Assembly: GCA_018241525.1 (NCBI GenBank)
Contig: JAFEDR010000004.1
Coordinates: forward strand, 1 to 49,422
Source: Pseudomonadota bacterium
Lineage (GTDB): Bacteria > Pseudomonadota > Gammaproteobacteria > Steroidobacterales > Steroidobacteraceae
DNA: 49,422 nucleotides
Direction: 5' to 3'
The notes beneath the pieces were generated by a model. The model did not search any database. It saw nothing but the letters and a program-made list of their open reading frames with translations, and had not been told where the DNA came from. Positions 18,105 to 27,688 of this stretch are shown here, piece by piece. The translations under genes were made by a program, and so were the position numbers. Position 1 is the first letter of the stretch. Each line of letters begins with the position of its first letter.

Positions 18105-18749
18105 GGCCACGAGGCCCGCCGCGAACGCCGCGAGCCCCGGGCGGTCCCGCTCGAGCCCCTGGCCGGCGCCCCGCACGATCCGCTCGAGGTCGGCGAGCGC
18201 CGTCTCGAAGCGGTCGTTGACCACCACGTAGCGGAACTCGGCCCAGCGCGAGAGCTCGGTCACCGAGTCCCGCAGCCGCCGCGCGATCACCTCGTCGCTG
18301 TCGGTCTGCCGGCCCCGCAGGCGCGCCTCGAGCGCGGCCCGGGACGGCGGCAGGATGAAGACATCGACCGCCTCCGGCAGGTGCGCCCGTACCTGCTGGG
18401 CCCCCTGCCAGTCGATCTCGAGCAGCAGGTCCTGGCCGCGCGCGAGCGCCGCTTCGACCGCGGCGCGCGAGGTGCCGTAGTAGTTGTCGAAGACGCTCGC
18501 GTGCTCGAGGAATTCGCCCGCCGCGATCATCTGGCGGAAGCGCTCCGGGCTCACGAAATGGTAGTCCCGGCCGTCGACCTCGTTCGGCCGGGGCTTGCGC
18601 GTGGTGTGCGAGACCGAGAAGGCCAGCGTCGGCACCTGGGCCATCAGCGCCTTCACGAGGCTGGTCTTGCCCGTGCCCGACGGCGCGGCGATGACCGTCA
18701 GCCGGCCGCGCCTTCCCCCGGTGCCTCCCCCGGCGCCTGCGTCGCTCAT
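18099..18749 (-). CDS. gmk: Guanylate kinase
   Basis: A 216-aa GMP kinase (GMP + ATP to GDP + ADP). The P-loop is APSGTGKTSL (about residues 22-31). GMP-binding residues lie in SVSHTTRKPRPNEVDGRDYHFV, and the lid and base-binding segments are LLLEIDWQGAQQVR and ARLRGRQTDSDEVIARRL. A short Gly-rich N-terminus precedes the core. It heads the gmk-rpoZ-spoT block and is divergent from the dioxygenase-like gene with 145 bp between. Confidence 0.96.
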   Translation of the reverse strand: MSDAGAGGGTGGRRGRLTVIAAPSGTGKTSLVKALMAQVPTLAFSVSHTTRKPRPNEVDGRDYHFVSPERFRQMIAAGEFLEHASVFDNYYGTSRAAVEAALARGQDLLLEIDWQGAQQVRAHLPEAVDVFILPPSRAALEARLRGRQTDSDEVIARRLRDSVTELSRWAEFRYVVVNDRFETALADLERIVRGAGQGLERDRPGLAAFAAGLVAG

Positions 18750-18894
18750 CGCTTCATCCCGATCGCCCTCCCGCCGTCCGGCGCGCGCGGCGCCCGGCCC
18801 CGCACCGGCCGGGGAGGCGGATGGTACCTCCGCCGCCGGCCGAATCGTGGTGGACTATCGGGGGCGTTCGCCCAGATACGCACGGGTCGCCCGC

Positions 18895-19689
18895 ATGCCG
18901 ATCGCCGCCGAGACCGCCGAGACCTTTGCCGCCGAGGGCGTCGTGGTGCTGCGCGGCGTGTTCCGCGACTGGATCGCGCCGCTCGCGGCCGGGGTCGCGG
19001 CGCTGCGGGCCGCACCGAGCCCGCTCGAGCGCTCGGTGCGGCCGGCCGACGGCTCGGCGCCGTTCTTCCAGGACTTCTGCAACTGGCGGCGCATCGAGCC
19101 GTTCCGGGAGTTCGTGCTCCACTCGCCGGCCGCGGCCCTCGCCGCGGGCCTGATGCGCTCGCAGCGTGCGCGCTTCTTCCACGACCACGTGCTCGTCAAG
19201 GAGCCGGGCTCGAGCGTCGTGACGCCCTGGCACCAGGACCAGCCCTACTACTGCGTCGACGGCGCGCAGAGCGTCAGCTTCTGGACGCCGCTCGACCCGG
19301 TGCCGGTCGCGATCTCGCTCGAGTGCATCGCCGGCTCGCACCGCTGGAGCGAGCGCGGCTACCGGCCGCGGCGCTTCGACGGCACGCCGCTCTTTGCCGA
19401 GGGTGACTTCGCGGAGCTGCCCGACCTCGAGGCGCTGCGCGCCGAGCTGCCGGTGCGGCGCTTCGCGCTCGAGCCGGGCGATGCGGTCGCGTTCCACTTC
19501 CGCACGCTGCACGGCGCGCCGGCGAACGTCTCGGCCAGCGCGCGCCGCGTGTTCTCGCATCGCTGGGTCGGCGACGACGCGCGCTTCGTGGCGCGCGGTG
19601 CGCGTGGCTCGCCGCCGTTCCCGCACCTGGCGCTCGCCGACGGGGCGCCGTTCGATGCGCCGGAGTTCCCGGTCGTGTACCGCGCCTGA
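18895..19689 (+). CDS. Phytanoyl-CoA dioxygenase (PhyH) family protein
   Basis: A 264-aa Fe(II)/2-oxoglutarate oxygenase. The iron triad is visible as HQD (His113, Asp115) in TPWHQDQPYYC, with a distal His206 in FRTLHGAPAN. An Arg for 2-oxoglutarate is in the following ARRVFSHRW. The substrate is unknown; the family hydroxylates lipids, natural products and small acids. The ATG at 18895 gives the expected MPIAAETAETFAAEGVVVL start; the frame is open upstream, but translation there would run into the gmk promoter region. It is convergent with yicC (9 bp apart). Confidence 0.82.
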   Translation: MPIAAETAETFAAEGVVVLRGVFRDWIAPLAAGVAALRAAPSPLERSVRPADGSAPFFQDFCNWRRIEPFREFVLHSPAAALAAGLMRSQRARFFHDHVLVKEPGSSVVTPWHQDQPYYCVDGAQSVSFWTPLDPVPVAISLECIAGSHRWSERGYRPRRFDGTPLFAEGDFAELPDLEALRAELPVRRFALEPGDAVAFHFRTLHGAPANVSASARRVFSHRWVGDDARFVARGARGSPPFPHLALADGAPFDAPEFPVVYRA

Positions 19690-19698
19690 GCGCCGCGC

Positions 19699-20583
19699 TC
19701 ACTCGACGTTCTGGACCTGCTCGCGCATCTGCTCGATCAGCACCTTCATGTCGACCGCGGCGCGCGTCGTCTCGGGGTCCTGCGACTTCGAGGACAGGGT
19801 GTTCGCCTCGCGGTTGAACTCCTGCATCAGGAAGTCGAGGCGCCGGCCGGCAGGCTCGGAGCCCGCGAGCGCCTGCCCGACCTCGGCGACGTGGCTCGTC
19901 AGCCGGTCGAGCTCCTCGTCGACGTCGGTGCGCGCGACCGCGAGCACGATCTCCTGCTCGAGGCGCTCGCGGCTCGCCTCGGTCGGCAGCGCGAGCTGCG
20001 CGAGCCGCTCCTCGAGCCGGCTGCGGATGCGGGCGTGCACTTCCGGCAGGCGCGCGCGCACCGCCCGCACCAGCTCCTCGATCTGGCGGCAGCGCTGCGT
20101 CAGCATCGCCGCGATCCGCTCGCCTTCGCTGGCGCGACTGGCGGTGAGCTCCTTGAGGCCCTCGGCGAGCGTCGCCTGCGCGGCGGCGAGCAGCGGGCTC
20201 GCATCGGCCTCGGCCTCGCGCAGCACCCCCGGCCAGCGCATCAGGTCGAGCGCCGTCGGTGCCGCCAGCGATCCGCCGCGCGCGGTGGCGCGCCGCTGCA
20301 CCTCGTGGCTGCGTGCGATCAGCTCCTCGAGGTAAGGCTCGTTGATCTCGAGCGTCGCGTGCGCGCCGCCCGACTTGCGCAGCTGCAGGGTCGCATCGAC
20401 CTTGCCGCGGCGCACGGCGGCCGTGATCGCCTGCCGGAACTCCGCGTCGGCGGCCCTGAGCTCGTCGGGCAGCCGCAGGCTGAGCTCGAGGTAGCGGTGG
20501 TTGACGGTGCGGATCTCCCAGATCAGGGAGCCGAACTCACCGGCGCGCTCGCGGCGCGCAAAGCCGGTCATGCTGCGGATCAT
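19699..20583 (-). CDS. YicC/YloC family endoribonuclease-like protein
   Basis: A 294-aa protein starting with the family hallmark MIRSMTGFARRE. It continues with WEIRTVNHRYLELSLRLPDELR and ends in the DUF1732 block AVARTDVDEELDRLTSH, GRRLDFLMQEFNREANTLSSKS and VDMKVLIEQMREQVQNVE. E. coli YicC is linked to RNA degradation; the exact target here is not known. No Shine-Dalgarno is obvious upstream. The gene is divergent from the PP2C phosphatase. Confidence 0.9.
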   Translation of the reverse strand: MIRSMTGFARRERAGEFGSLIWEIRTVNHRYLELSLRLPDELRAADAEFRQAITAAVRRGKVDATLQLRKSGGAHATLEINEPYLEELIARSHEVQRRATARGGSLAAPTALDLMRWPGVLREAEADASPLLAAAQATLAEGLKELTASRASEGERIAAMLTQRCRQIEELVRAVRARLPEVHARIRSRLEERLAQLALPTEASRERLEQEIVLAVARTDVDEELDRLTSHVAEVGQALAGSEPAGRRLDFLMQEFNREANTLSSKSQDPETTRAAVDMKVLIEQMREQVQNVE

Positions 20584-20654
20584 CGCGTGCCGTGTGCTAT
20601 AAGACGCGCGCACACTCTAGCAGCCCCCAGAGGCACCGGGGCGGGATCAGGCGC

Positions 20655-21395
20655 TTGCAGATCGAGTACGCGGAACTGAGCCTCGTCGGCCACCGCGAGG
20701 ACAACCAGGACCGGGTCGGTGTCGCGGCCGGAGATCACGCGGCGCTGGTGATCGCCGTCGACGGCATGGGCGGCCACTCGAACGGCGCCAAGGCGGCCGA
20801 GACCGCGCTCGCCTCGCTGACCGCCAGCTTCTGGCAGACGCCGCACCCGATCTTCGACCCGCTCGGCTTCCTGCACCTCGCGCTCGGCCGCGCGCACGAG
20901 GACGTGGTGGCGCTCGGCAAGACGCTGCCGCTCGACCAGCGGCCGCGCGCGACCTGCGCGCTGTGCCTCGTGCAGGAAGGCGCCGCCTACTGGGCGCACG
21001 TCGGCGACAGCCGCGTCTACCAGATCAGGAACGGCGAGGTGGTCGCGCGCACCCGCGACCACAGCCACGTCGAGCAGCTGCTGCGCGACGGCGTGATCAC
21101 CGAGGCCGAGGCGCAGGGCCACCCGATGCGCAACTTCGTCGAGTGCTGCCTCGGCGGCGATCCGATGCTGACCGAGATGACCATCGGCACCCGCCAGCCG
21201 CTGCGGCGCGGCGACCTGTTGCTGACCTGCAGCGACGGGCTGTGGGCCAACCTGCGCGACGCCGAGATCGCGGCGCCGTGGCGCTCGACCGCGAGCCTGC
21301 GCGGCATCCTCGCGGAGCTGTGCGCGAAGGCGGTGCAGGCCTCGGCGCCGCACAGCGACAACACCTCGGCCGCGGTATTGCGCTGGCTCGCCTGA
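20655..21395 (+). CDS. PP2C-type protein serine/threonine phosphatase
   Basis: A 246-aa PPM/PP2C phosphatase of the bacterial Stp/PrpC group. Metal-binding motifs: REDNQDR near the N-terminus, VDGMGGH (Asp36), [21 protein letters not shown] and the last SDNTSA aspartate. It would remove phosphate from Ser/Thr-phosphorylated proteins; no kinase gene is in the window. I chose TTG at 20655 because the homologous region begins there and a TATAAG -10-like box (20598-20603) would otherwise fall inside the gene. The open frame also allows a GTG at 20592. Confidence 0.88.
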   Translation: MQIEYAELSLVGHREDNQDRVGVAAGDHAALVIAVDGMGGHSNGAKAAETALASLTASFWQTPHPIFDPLGFLHLALGRAHEDVVALGKTLPLDQRPRATCALCLVQEGAAYWAHVGDSRVYQIRNGEVVARTRDHSHVEQLLRDGVITEAEAQGHPMRNFVECCLGGDPMLTEMTIGTRQPLRRGDLLLTCSDGLWANLRDAEIAAPWRSTASLRGILAELCAKAVQASAPHSDNTSAAVLRWLA

Positions 21396-21415
21396 GCCGC
21401 GCCGGAGGTTCCTGC

Positions 21416-22138
21416 ATGCGTCCCAGCGGTCGCCGTCCCGACGAGCTACGCACGGTGCGCTTCACGCGCCGCTACACCCGCCACGCCGAGGGCTCGGTGC
21501 TGGTCGAGTTCGGCGACACGCGGGTGCTGTGCACTGCGACCTTCGAGAACGGCGTGCCGGGCTTCCTGCGCAACAGCGGCCAGGGCTGGATCACCGCCGA
21601 GTACGGCATGCTGCCGCGCTCGACCCACACGCGCAGCGCCCGCGAGGCGGCCCGCGGCAAGCAGACGGGCCGCACCCAGGAGATCCAGCGGCTGATCGGC
21701 CGCAGCCTGCGGGCGGTGGTCGACCTCAAGGCGCTCGGCGAGCGCACCGTGACGCTCGACTGCGACGTGCTGCAGGCCGACGGCGGCACCCGCACCGCGG
21801 CGATCACCGGCGGCTACGTCGCGCTCGCCGAGGCCATCGAGACGCTGCAGAAGCGCCGCGACCTCGCCACGAACCCGCTGCACGGCCAGATCGCCGCAAT
21901 CTCGGTCGGCATCGTCGGCGGCACGCCGGTGCTCGACCTCGACTACGCCGAGGACTCCGAGGCGGAGACCGACATGAACGTCGTGATGAACGGCGGCGGC
22001 GCCTTCGTCGAGGTGCAGGGCACGGCCGAGGGCCACGCCTTCCGCCGCCACGAGCTCGACCGCCTGCTCGACCTCGCCGCCGGCGGCATCGGCGAGCTGC
22101 TCGCGAAGCAGCAGCAGGCGCTCGCGACGCCGGCCTGA
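21416..22138 (+). CDS. rph: Ribonuclease PH
   Basis: A 240-aa phosphorolytic 3'-5' exonuclease that trims tRNA precursors. Motifs: [13 protein letters not shown] at the start, [16 protein letters not shown], the phosphate-binding [44 protein letters not shown] and the acidic [18 protein letters not shown]. The length equals the E. coli enzyme (238 aa). GGAGG precedes the ATG. It is followed after 2 bp by rdgB. Confidence 0.96.
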   Translation: MRPSGRRPDELRTVRFTRRYTRHAEGSVLVEFGDTRVLCTATFENGVPGFLRNSGQGWITAEYGMLPRSTHTRSAREAARGKQTGRTQEIQRLIGRSLRAVVDLKALGERTVTLDCDVLQADGGTRTAAITGGYVALAEAIETLQKRRDLATNPLHGQIAAISVGIVGGTPVLDLDYAEDSEAETDMNVVMNGGGAFVEVQGTAEGHAFRRHELDRLLDLAAGGIGELLAKQQQALATPA

Positions 22139-22140
22139 CC

Positions 22141-22746
22141 GTGGCGGCGCCGCTGCCGCGGCTGGTGGTCGCGACCGGCAACGCCGGCAAGCTCGCCGAG
22201 CTGCGCACGCTCGCCGCCGCGCTCGCGACCGAGATGCTGGCGCAGACCGCGCTCGGCGTCGCCTCCGCGGAGGAGACCGAGGACAGCTTTGGCGGCAATG
22301 CGCTCCTCAAGGCGCGCCACGCGGCACGTGCCACGGGCCTGCCGGCGCTCGCCGACGACTCCGGGCTCGAGGTCGATGCGCTCGGCGGCGCGCCCGGCGT
22401 CTACTCGGCGCGCTACGCCGGACCCACGGCGAGCGATGCGGACAACAACGCCAAGCTGCTCGCCGCGCTCGCGGGCCGGGCAGCGCCGCGGCGCGCGCGC
22501 TATCGGGCCGTGCTCGTACTGGTCCGCCATGCCGACGATCCGGCGCCGCTCGTCGCCGAGGGTCGCTGGGAGGGCGAGATCGCGCTCGCGCCACGCGGCT
22601 CGGGCGGCTTCGGCTACGACCCGCTGTTCGTGCCGGCAGGCGATTCGCGCACCGCCGCCGAGCTCGCGCCGGCCGACAAGAACCGCGTCTCGCACCGCGG
22701 CCAGGCGCTCGCGGCGCTGCTCGCTGCCTGGCAGGCCGCGCCGTGA
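22141..22746 (+). CDS. rdgB: XTP/dITP diphosphatase
   Basis: A 201-aa house-cleaning NTPase that hydrolyses dITP, dXTP and ITP to monophosphates, keeping inosine and xanthosine out of nucleic acids. Family motifs: LVVATGNAGKLAEL, the metal-binding EETEDSFGGNALLKAR, ADDSGLEVDALGGAPGVYSARYAG, GSGGFGYDPLFVP and KNRVSHRGQAL. GTG start just after rph. The stop overlaps the hemW start by 4 bases. Confidence 0.95.
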   Translation: MAAPLPRLVVATGNAGKLAELRTLAAALATEMLAQTALGVASAEETEDSFGGNALLKARHAARATGLPALADDSGLEVDALGGAPGVYSARYAGPTASDADNNAKLLAALAGRAAPRRARYRAVLVLVRHADDPAPLVAEGRWEGEIALAPRGSGGFGYDPLFVPAGDSRTAAELAPADKNRVSHRGQALAALLAAWQAAP

Positions 22747-23933
22747 TCGCGCCGCCGCTCGGGCTCTACGTGCACCTGCCGTGGTGCGTGCGCAAGTGCC
22801 CGTACTGCGACTTCAACTCGCACGCTGCGAAGGGCGCGCTGCCGGAAGCCGAGTACGTCGCGGCGCTGCTCGAGGACCTCGCCGCCGACGCGCCGCTCGC
22901 CGCCGGGCGGCCGGTCGAAACGGTGTTCTTTGGCGGCGGCACGCCGAGTCTCTTCCAGCCCGAGTCGATCGGCGCGTTCCTGCGCGGTGCCCGCGAGCGC
23001 CTGCCGTTCGCCGCGGACGCCGAGATCACGCTCGAGGCGAATCCGGGCACCGTCGAGCACGGCCGCTTCGCGGGCTACCGCGAGGCGGGGGTCAACCGCA
23101 TCTCGCTCGGGGCGCAGAGCTTCGGCGCGCGCCAGCTCGAGCTGCTCGGCCGGATCCACGGCGCCGCCGACACCGGCCGCGCGGTGCTCGAGCTCGCCGC
23201 GGCCGGGCTCGGCAACTTCAATCTCGACCTGATGCACGGACTGCCCGAACAGTCGCGCGCTGCCGCGACCGCGGACGTCGACCAGGCGCTCGCGCTTGGA
23301 CCGCCGCACCTGTCCTACTACCAGCTGACGCTCGAGCCGGGCACCGTGTTCGCGACCCGCCCGCCGGCGCTTCCCGACGAGGACGAGCTCGCCGCGATCC
23401 AGGAGGCGGGCCATGCGCGGCTCGTGGCCGGCGGCTACGCGCAGTACGAGGTGTCTGCGTGGGCGCGCCCCGGCGCCGAATGCCGGCACAACCTGAACTA
23501 CTGGCGATTCGGCGACTACCTCGGCGTCGGGGCGGGCGCGCACGGCAAGCTCACCGACGCCGCGCATGGCGAGATCGTGCGCACCGAGAAGCCGAAGCAG
23601 CCGCGCGAGTACCTCGCGCGGGTCGCGGCGGGCGGCGCGGTCGGCGAGCGCCGCCCGGTCGCGGCCCGCGAGCGGCCGTTCGAGTACTTCCTGAACGTGC
23701 TGCGGCTGCGCGAAGGCTTTCGCGGCGAGGACTTCGAGGCGCGCACCGGCGCGCCGCTCGCCGGGGTGCGCGCGGCGATCGAGACGGCGCTCGCCCGCCG
23801 CCTTCTCGAGCCGCAGCCCGGTGGCTACCGGCCGACGGCCTTCGGCCTCAGGTTCCTGAACGACCTCCAGGGACTCTTTCTGGAACCGCGGGACACCGGC
23901 CCGAATCGAAAATCGGGTGATCACGGGGCTTGA
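22743..23933 (+). CDS. hemW: Radical SAM heme chaperone HemW
   Basis: A 396-aa radical SAM protein. The Fe-S motif is CVRKCPYCDF (Cys15, Cys19, Cys22); the Phe after the last Cys and Asp marks HemW, since coproporphyrinogen oxidase HemN has a fourth Cys there. Heme transfer, not coproporphyrinogen decarboxylation, is therefore the expected role. Other motifs: VFFGGGTPSLF, EANPGT, GVNRISLGAQSF and the HemN C-terminal domain (YFLNVLRLREGF). GTG start coupled to rdgB. A perfect -35-like TTGACA lies over its stop codon, but without a convincing -10. Confidence 0.95.
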   Translation: MIAPPLGLYVHLPWCVRKCPYCDFNSHAAKGALPEAEYVAALLEDLAADAPLAAGRPVETVFFGGGTPSLFQPESIGAFLRGARERLPFAADAEITLEANPGTVEHGRFAGYREAGVNRISLGAQSFGARQLELLGRIHGAADTGRAVLELAAAGLGNFNLDLMHGLPEQSRAAATADVDQALALGPPHLSYYQLTLEPGTVFATRPPALPDEDELAAIQEAGHARLVAGGYAQYEVSAWARPGAECRHNLNYWRFGDYLGVGAGAHGKLTDAAHGEIVRTEKPKQPREYLARVAAGGAVGERRPVAARERPFEYFLNVLRLREGFRGEDFEARTGAPLAGVRAAIETALARRLLEPQPGGYRPTAFGLRFLNDLQGLFLEPRDTGPNRKSGDHGA

Positions 23934-24156
23934 CAAACGGCGTGTTATGTCGATTTCGCCCCGATCCACGGTCCGACTTGTACACACCAGCAGAGGGTGG
24001 CCGAGCATTTGGTGGACTAACGGCACTTTCCTGCCGTGCAACGTCAACAGTTCGTCTATAAGCACCTGATATGAAAGGATCTTTGAGGGTGTTTACTTTT
24101 TAACCAAAACGACATGAAAGGCGTTTTTTTCCGATTTCGGCCGGCGCGCGATCGAC

Positions 24157-24191
24157 TCATCCACACAGTTATCCACAGGAATTGTGGATAA
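24157..24191. promoter_or_regulatory. Cluster of three DnaA boxes
   Basis: TTATCCACA (24169-24177, plus strand, perfect) and TGTGGATAA (24183-24191, the same box on the minus strand, perfect) face each other 5 bp apart. TCATCCACA (24157-24165, one mismatch) precedes them. Boxes are spaced 12 and 14 bp start to start, which suits cooperative DnaA binding. An AT-rich segment lies directly upstream. I did not notice another perfect box in the window. Confidence 0.65.
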
Positions 24192-24339
24192 CGGCCCGGC
24201 CCCTTCCGGATGAAATTGTTACGGTCTGCACTTAAGGCCGTCGGCGCGCTAGGCGAGCTAACCCGCTGCCCTGGACGCGGTTTTTTGGCCAGACCCCTTT
24301 GAAATCGGCGTGCCGCCCCGATATCGGGTCGGGCGCTCC

Positions 24340-24368
24340 TTGCGACCCGGTAGCCCGGGTCCTATACT
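24340..24368 (+). promoter_or_regulatory. Sigma-70 promoter of rpmE
   Basis: -35 TTGCGA (24340-24345), 17-nt spacer, -10 TATACT (24363-24368). The start of transcription would be near 24375, leaving a leader of about 35 nt before the ATG. Confidence 0.7.
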
Positions 24369-24410
24369 GCGCGGCCCTTTTTCCCGACCCCAGACATTGC
24401 AGGCAGTCCC

Positions 24411-24623
24411 ATGAAGGCTGGCATCCATCCCGAGTACAAGGCGATCACCGTGACCTGCAGCTGCGGGAACACGTTCGAGACCGGCTCGACGCTGGGCCAC
24501 GACCTGCAGGTCGAAGTCTGCTCGGCCTGCCACCCGTTCTACACGGGCAAGCAGAAGATCGTCGACACGGGCGGCCGCGTCGATCGCTTCCGCAAGAAGT
24601 ACGCGGCGCCCGCCGCGCGCTGA
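24411..24623 (+). CDS. rpmE: 50S ribosomal protein L31
   Basis: A 70-aa large-subunit protein of the zinc-binding (C+) type: Cys16, Cys18, Cys37 and Cys40 are all present (TCSCGN and [10 protein letters not shown]). It has the closing [10 protein letters not shown] motif. A strong promoter lies upstream and a perfect hairpin terminator downstream, so this is a single-gene transcription unit. Confidence 0.97.
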   Translation: MKAGIHPEYKAITVTCSCGNTFETGSTLGHDLQVEVCSACHPFYTGKQKIVDTGGRVDRFRKKYAAPAAR

Positions 24624-24645
24624 GCGACCCTGCCGGATCCGCGGT

Positions 24646-24676
24646 CAACGCCCGGCCCAGCCGGGCGTTGTCGTTT
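24646..24676 (+). terminator. Intrinsic terminator after rpmE
   Basis: Perfect 11-bp stem CAACGCCCGGC / GCCGGGCGTTG with loop CCA (24646-24670), followed by TCGTTT. It is the clearest terminator in the window. Confidence 0.8.
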
Positions 24677-24728
24677 GGGGCGCTCACGGCGGGATTCCCT
24701 TCGGCCGCCGAGCCGCTAGAGTCGTGAC

Positions 24729-26279
24729 GTGACGCGCGACCCCTGCCACCGCCGCTGCCTCCCGGGACCTGCGCTCGCGCTCGCGCTCGCGCTCGCGCTG
24801 CTCCTCTCCGTGTGCGCGCTGCCGGCGGCCGCGGCCGAGACGCCCGCCGCTGCCACCCCCGCTTCCGCCTCCGCCCCCGCCCCCGCCCCCGCGACGCCGA
24901 CGCTGTCGAAGGCCGATCGCGCCGAGGTCGAGCAGGGCCAGAAGATGCACGCGGAGATCCTGCAGTCGATGGGCGTCTACAACGACGCGGCGCTGCAGGA
25001 ATACGTCGGCATGGTCGGCCGCAAGCTCGCCCAGCAGAGCAACCGACCGAACCTGCCGTACACGTTCACGGTCGTCGACGACGACCAGGTGAACGCGTTC
25101 GCGACGATGGGCGGCTTCGTCTACATCACGCGCGGGATCCTGCCGTACCTGTCGAGCGAGGCCGAGCTCGCCGCCGTGCTCGGCCACGAGATCGGCCACA
25201 TCACCGCCAAGCACATGGCGCGGCAGCGCACGCAGGGCACGCTCGCCGGCATCGCCGGCCTCGCGACCGCGATCCTGACGGGCCAGCCGGCGCTCGCCCA
25301 GCTGACCAACGTCGCCGGCGAAGCCGTCGTGCGTGGCTACGGTCGCGACATGGAGCTCGAGGCCGACCGGCTCGGCGCCGAGTACCTGGCGCGCACTGGC
25401 TACGACCCCGAGGCGATGATCCGCGTGATCCGCACGCTCAAGGACCAGGAGCGCTTCGAGGTGGTCTCGGCGAAGCAGGAGGGTCGCGAGCCGCACATCT
25501 ATCACGGGCTCTTCGCGACGCACCCCGACAACGACACGCGCCTGACCGAGGCGGTGCGCTCCTCGCGCGCGCTCGCCGGTCGCGCGACCGGCAAGGACCA
25601 GAACGAGGTCGAGTTCCTGCGGCGGCTGGACGGGGTCGCCTGGGGCACGAGCGCGGAGCAGGGCGTCGTGCGCGGCTCGCGCATGTACCACGCCGGCATG
25701 GGCTTCACGGTCGCCTTTCCGAGTGGCTGGAACGTCGAGAACGGCCCGTCACGGATCCTCGCGGTGTCGAAGGCCAAGGACTCGATGATGCAGGTCGAGA
25801 CGGCCGGCATCCCGCCGAAGCTCGCCGAGCCGCGGCTCTTCCTCGCCCAGGGCGTGATGGGCGGACGGGCGCTGCGCGAGGGCCAGGAGCTCGAGATCAA
25901 CGGCCTGCCCGCGTACACCGCGGTCGCGCACAGCGCCAACACGCCGTTCGGGGTGAAGCCCGCGCGGCTCGTGGTCGTGAAGTACGGCAACCTCTACTTC
26001 CTGTTCGTCGGCGCGAGCCGCAGCGGCAGCTCGGTGCCCGACGGCGACCGTCTGTTCCTGTCCTCGGCGGAGACCTTCCGGCGGCTGCGCAGCGACGAGC
26101 TCGAGCGCGCCGAGCCCGATCGCATCCGCATCATCGAGGCTCCCGAGGGCGCGACGATGGCCTCGCTCGCCGAGAACACGCCGCTCAAGCGCTACCCGGT
26201 GGAGCAGCTGCGACTCTTCAATCAGCTGTACCCCAAGGGCGAACCGAGCGCGGGTCAGCTGCTCAAGATCGTGCGCTAA
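24729..26279 (+). CDS. M48-family zinc metalloprotease, exported
   Basis: A 516-aa protein with a Sec signal peptide (residues about 1-36, an unusually regular Ala-Leu core) and an Ala/Pro linker. The catalytic motif is LGHEIGHITAKH (His153, Glu154, His157), with the third ligand in DMELEADRLGAEYL (about 209-213). Residues 280-430 form a separate domain of the kind found in M48 peptidases with C-terminal extensions. The end (about 455-516, APEGATMASLAENTPLKRYPVEQLRLFNQLY) looks like a LysM-type peptidoglycan module. A periplasmic quality-control role like BepA is likely. The GTG start is 6 nt after a TAGAGT box, so the mRNA may be leaderless. Confidence 0.85.
   Translation: MTRDPCHRRCLPGPALALALALALLLSVCALPAAAAETPAAATPASASAPAPAPATPTLSKADRAEVEQGQKMHAEILQSMGVYNDAALQEYVGMVGRKLAQQSNRPNLPYTFTVVDDDQVNAFATMGGFVYITRGILPYLSSEAELAAVLGHEIGHITAKHMARQRTQGTLAGIAGLATAILTGQPALAQLTNVAGEAVVRGYGRDMELEADRLGAEYLARTGYDPEAMIRVIRTLKDQERFEVVSAKQEGREPHIYHGLFATHPDNDTRLTEAVRSSRALAGRATGKDQNEVEFLRRLDGVAWGTSAEQGVVRGSRMYHAGMGFTVAFPSGWNVENGPSRILAVSKAKDSMMQVETAGIPPKLAEPRLFLAQGVMGGRALREGQELEINGLPAYTAVAHSANTPFGVKPARLVVVKYGNLYFLFVGASRSGSSVPDGDRLFLSSAETFRRLRSDELERAEPDRIRIIEAPEGATMASLAENTPLKRYPVEQLRLFNQLYPKGEPSAGQLLKIVR
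24771..24800. repeat. GCTCGC hexanucleotide tandem repeat in a signal peptide
   Basis: About five copies of GCTCGC encode the Ala-Leu core of the M48 protease signal peptide. Gain or loss of a unit changes the core by two residues and keeps the frame. Confidence 0.6.
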
Positions 26280-26389
26280 GCCGCCGCTAACCCACGGAAG
26301 GGACGGCGGATCCGGTCGCTCGGCGTGCGCCGTTGCCTTGATTCTTGCGCTGCAGCGTGACAGGCTGCCCGGACGCACGGGGCCCTCCG

Positions 26390-27685
<1,296 letters not shown>

Positions 27686-27688
27686 CCG

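Larger units (their letters stand above)
23934..24410. other. 477-bp AT-rich intergenic region, hemW-rpmE
   Basis: The only gap above 300 bp and clearly richer in A/T than the rest. Contents in order: a 6-bp stem hairpin (24020-24037, ACGGCA/TGCCGT); an AT-rich stretch (24055-24130) with GGATCTTTG and a run of seven T; three DnaA boxes (24157-24191); a weak stem CCGC/GCGG followed by six T (about 24262-24286); and the rpmE promoter (24340-24368). No open frame or known RNA fold is convincing. It could hold a small RNA or a DnaA-binding control locus. Confidence 0.7.

Noticed and set aside
22743..23933. Calling the radical SAM gene coproporphyrinogen III dehydrogenase (hemN)
   Set aside because: The fourth Cys of HemN is replaced by Phe (CPYCDF), and the rdgB-linked position is that of hemW.
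23990..24040. tRNA-like look (GGTGGCCGAGC... with a hairpin) in the hemW-rpmE gap
   Set aside because: No acceptor stem, no T-loop TTC motif at the right distance and no anticodon arm could be placed; only one 6-bp hairpin is real.
23934..24410. Calling this gap the chromosomal origin oriC
   Set aside because: Only three DnaA boxes, and none of dnaA, dnaN, rpmH or mnmG is adjacent. Kept as a DnaA-box cluster of unknown role.
24840..24895. C-rich repeats (CCCCCGC) after the M48 signal peptide as a regulatory repeat
   Set aside because: They encode an Ala/Pro linker in frame, common in exported proteins of high-GC genomes.
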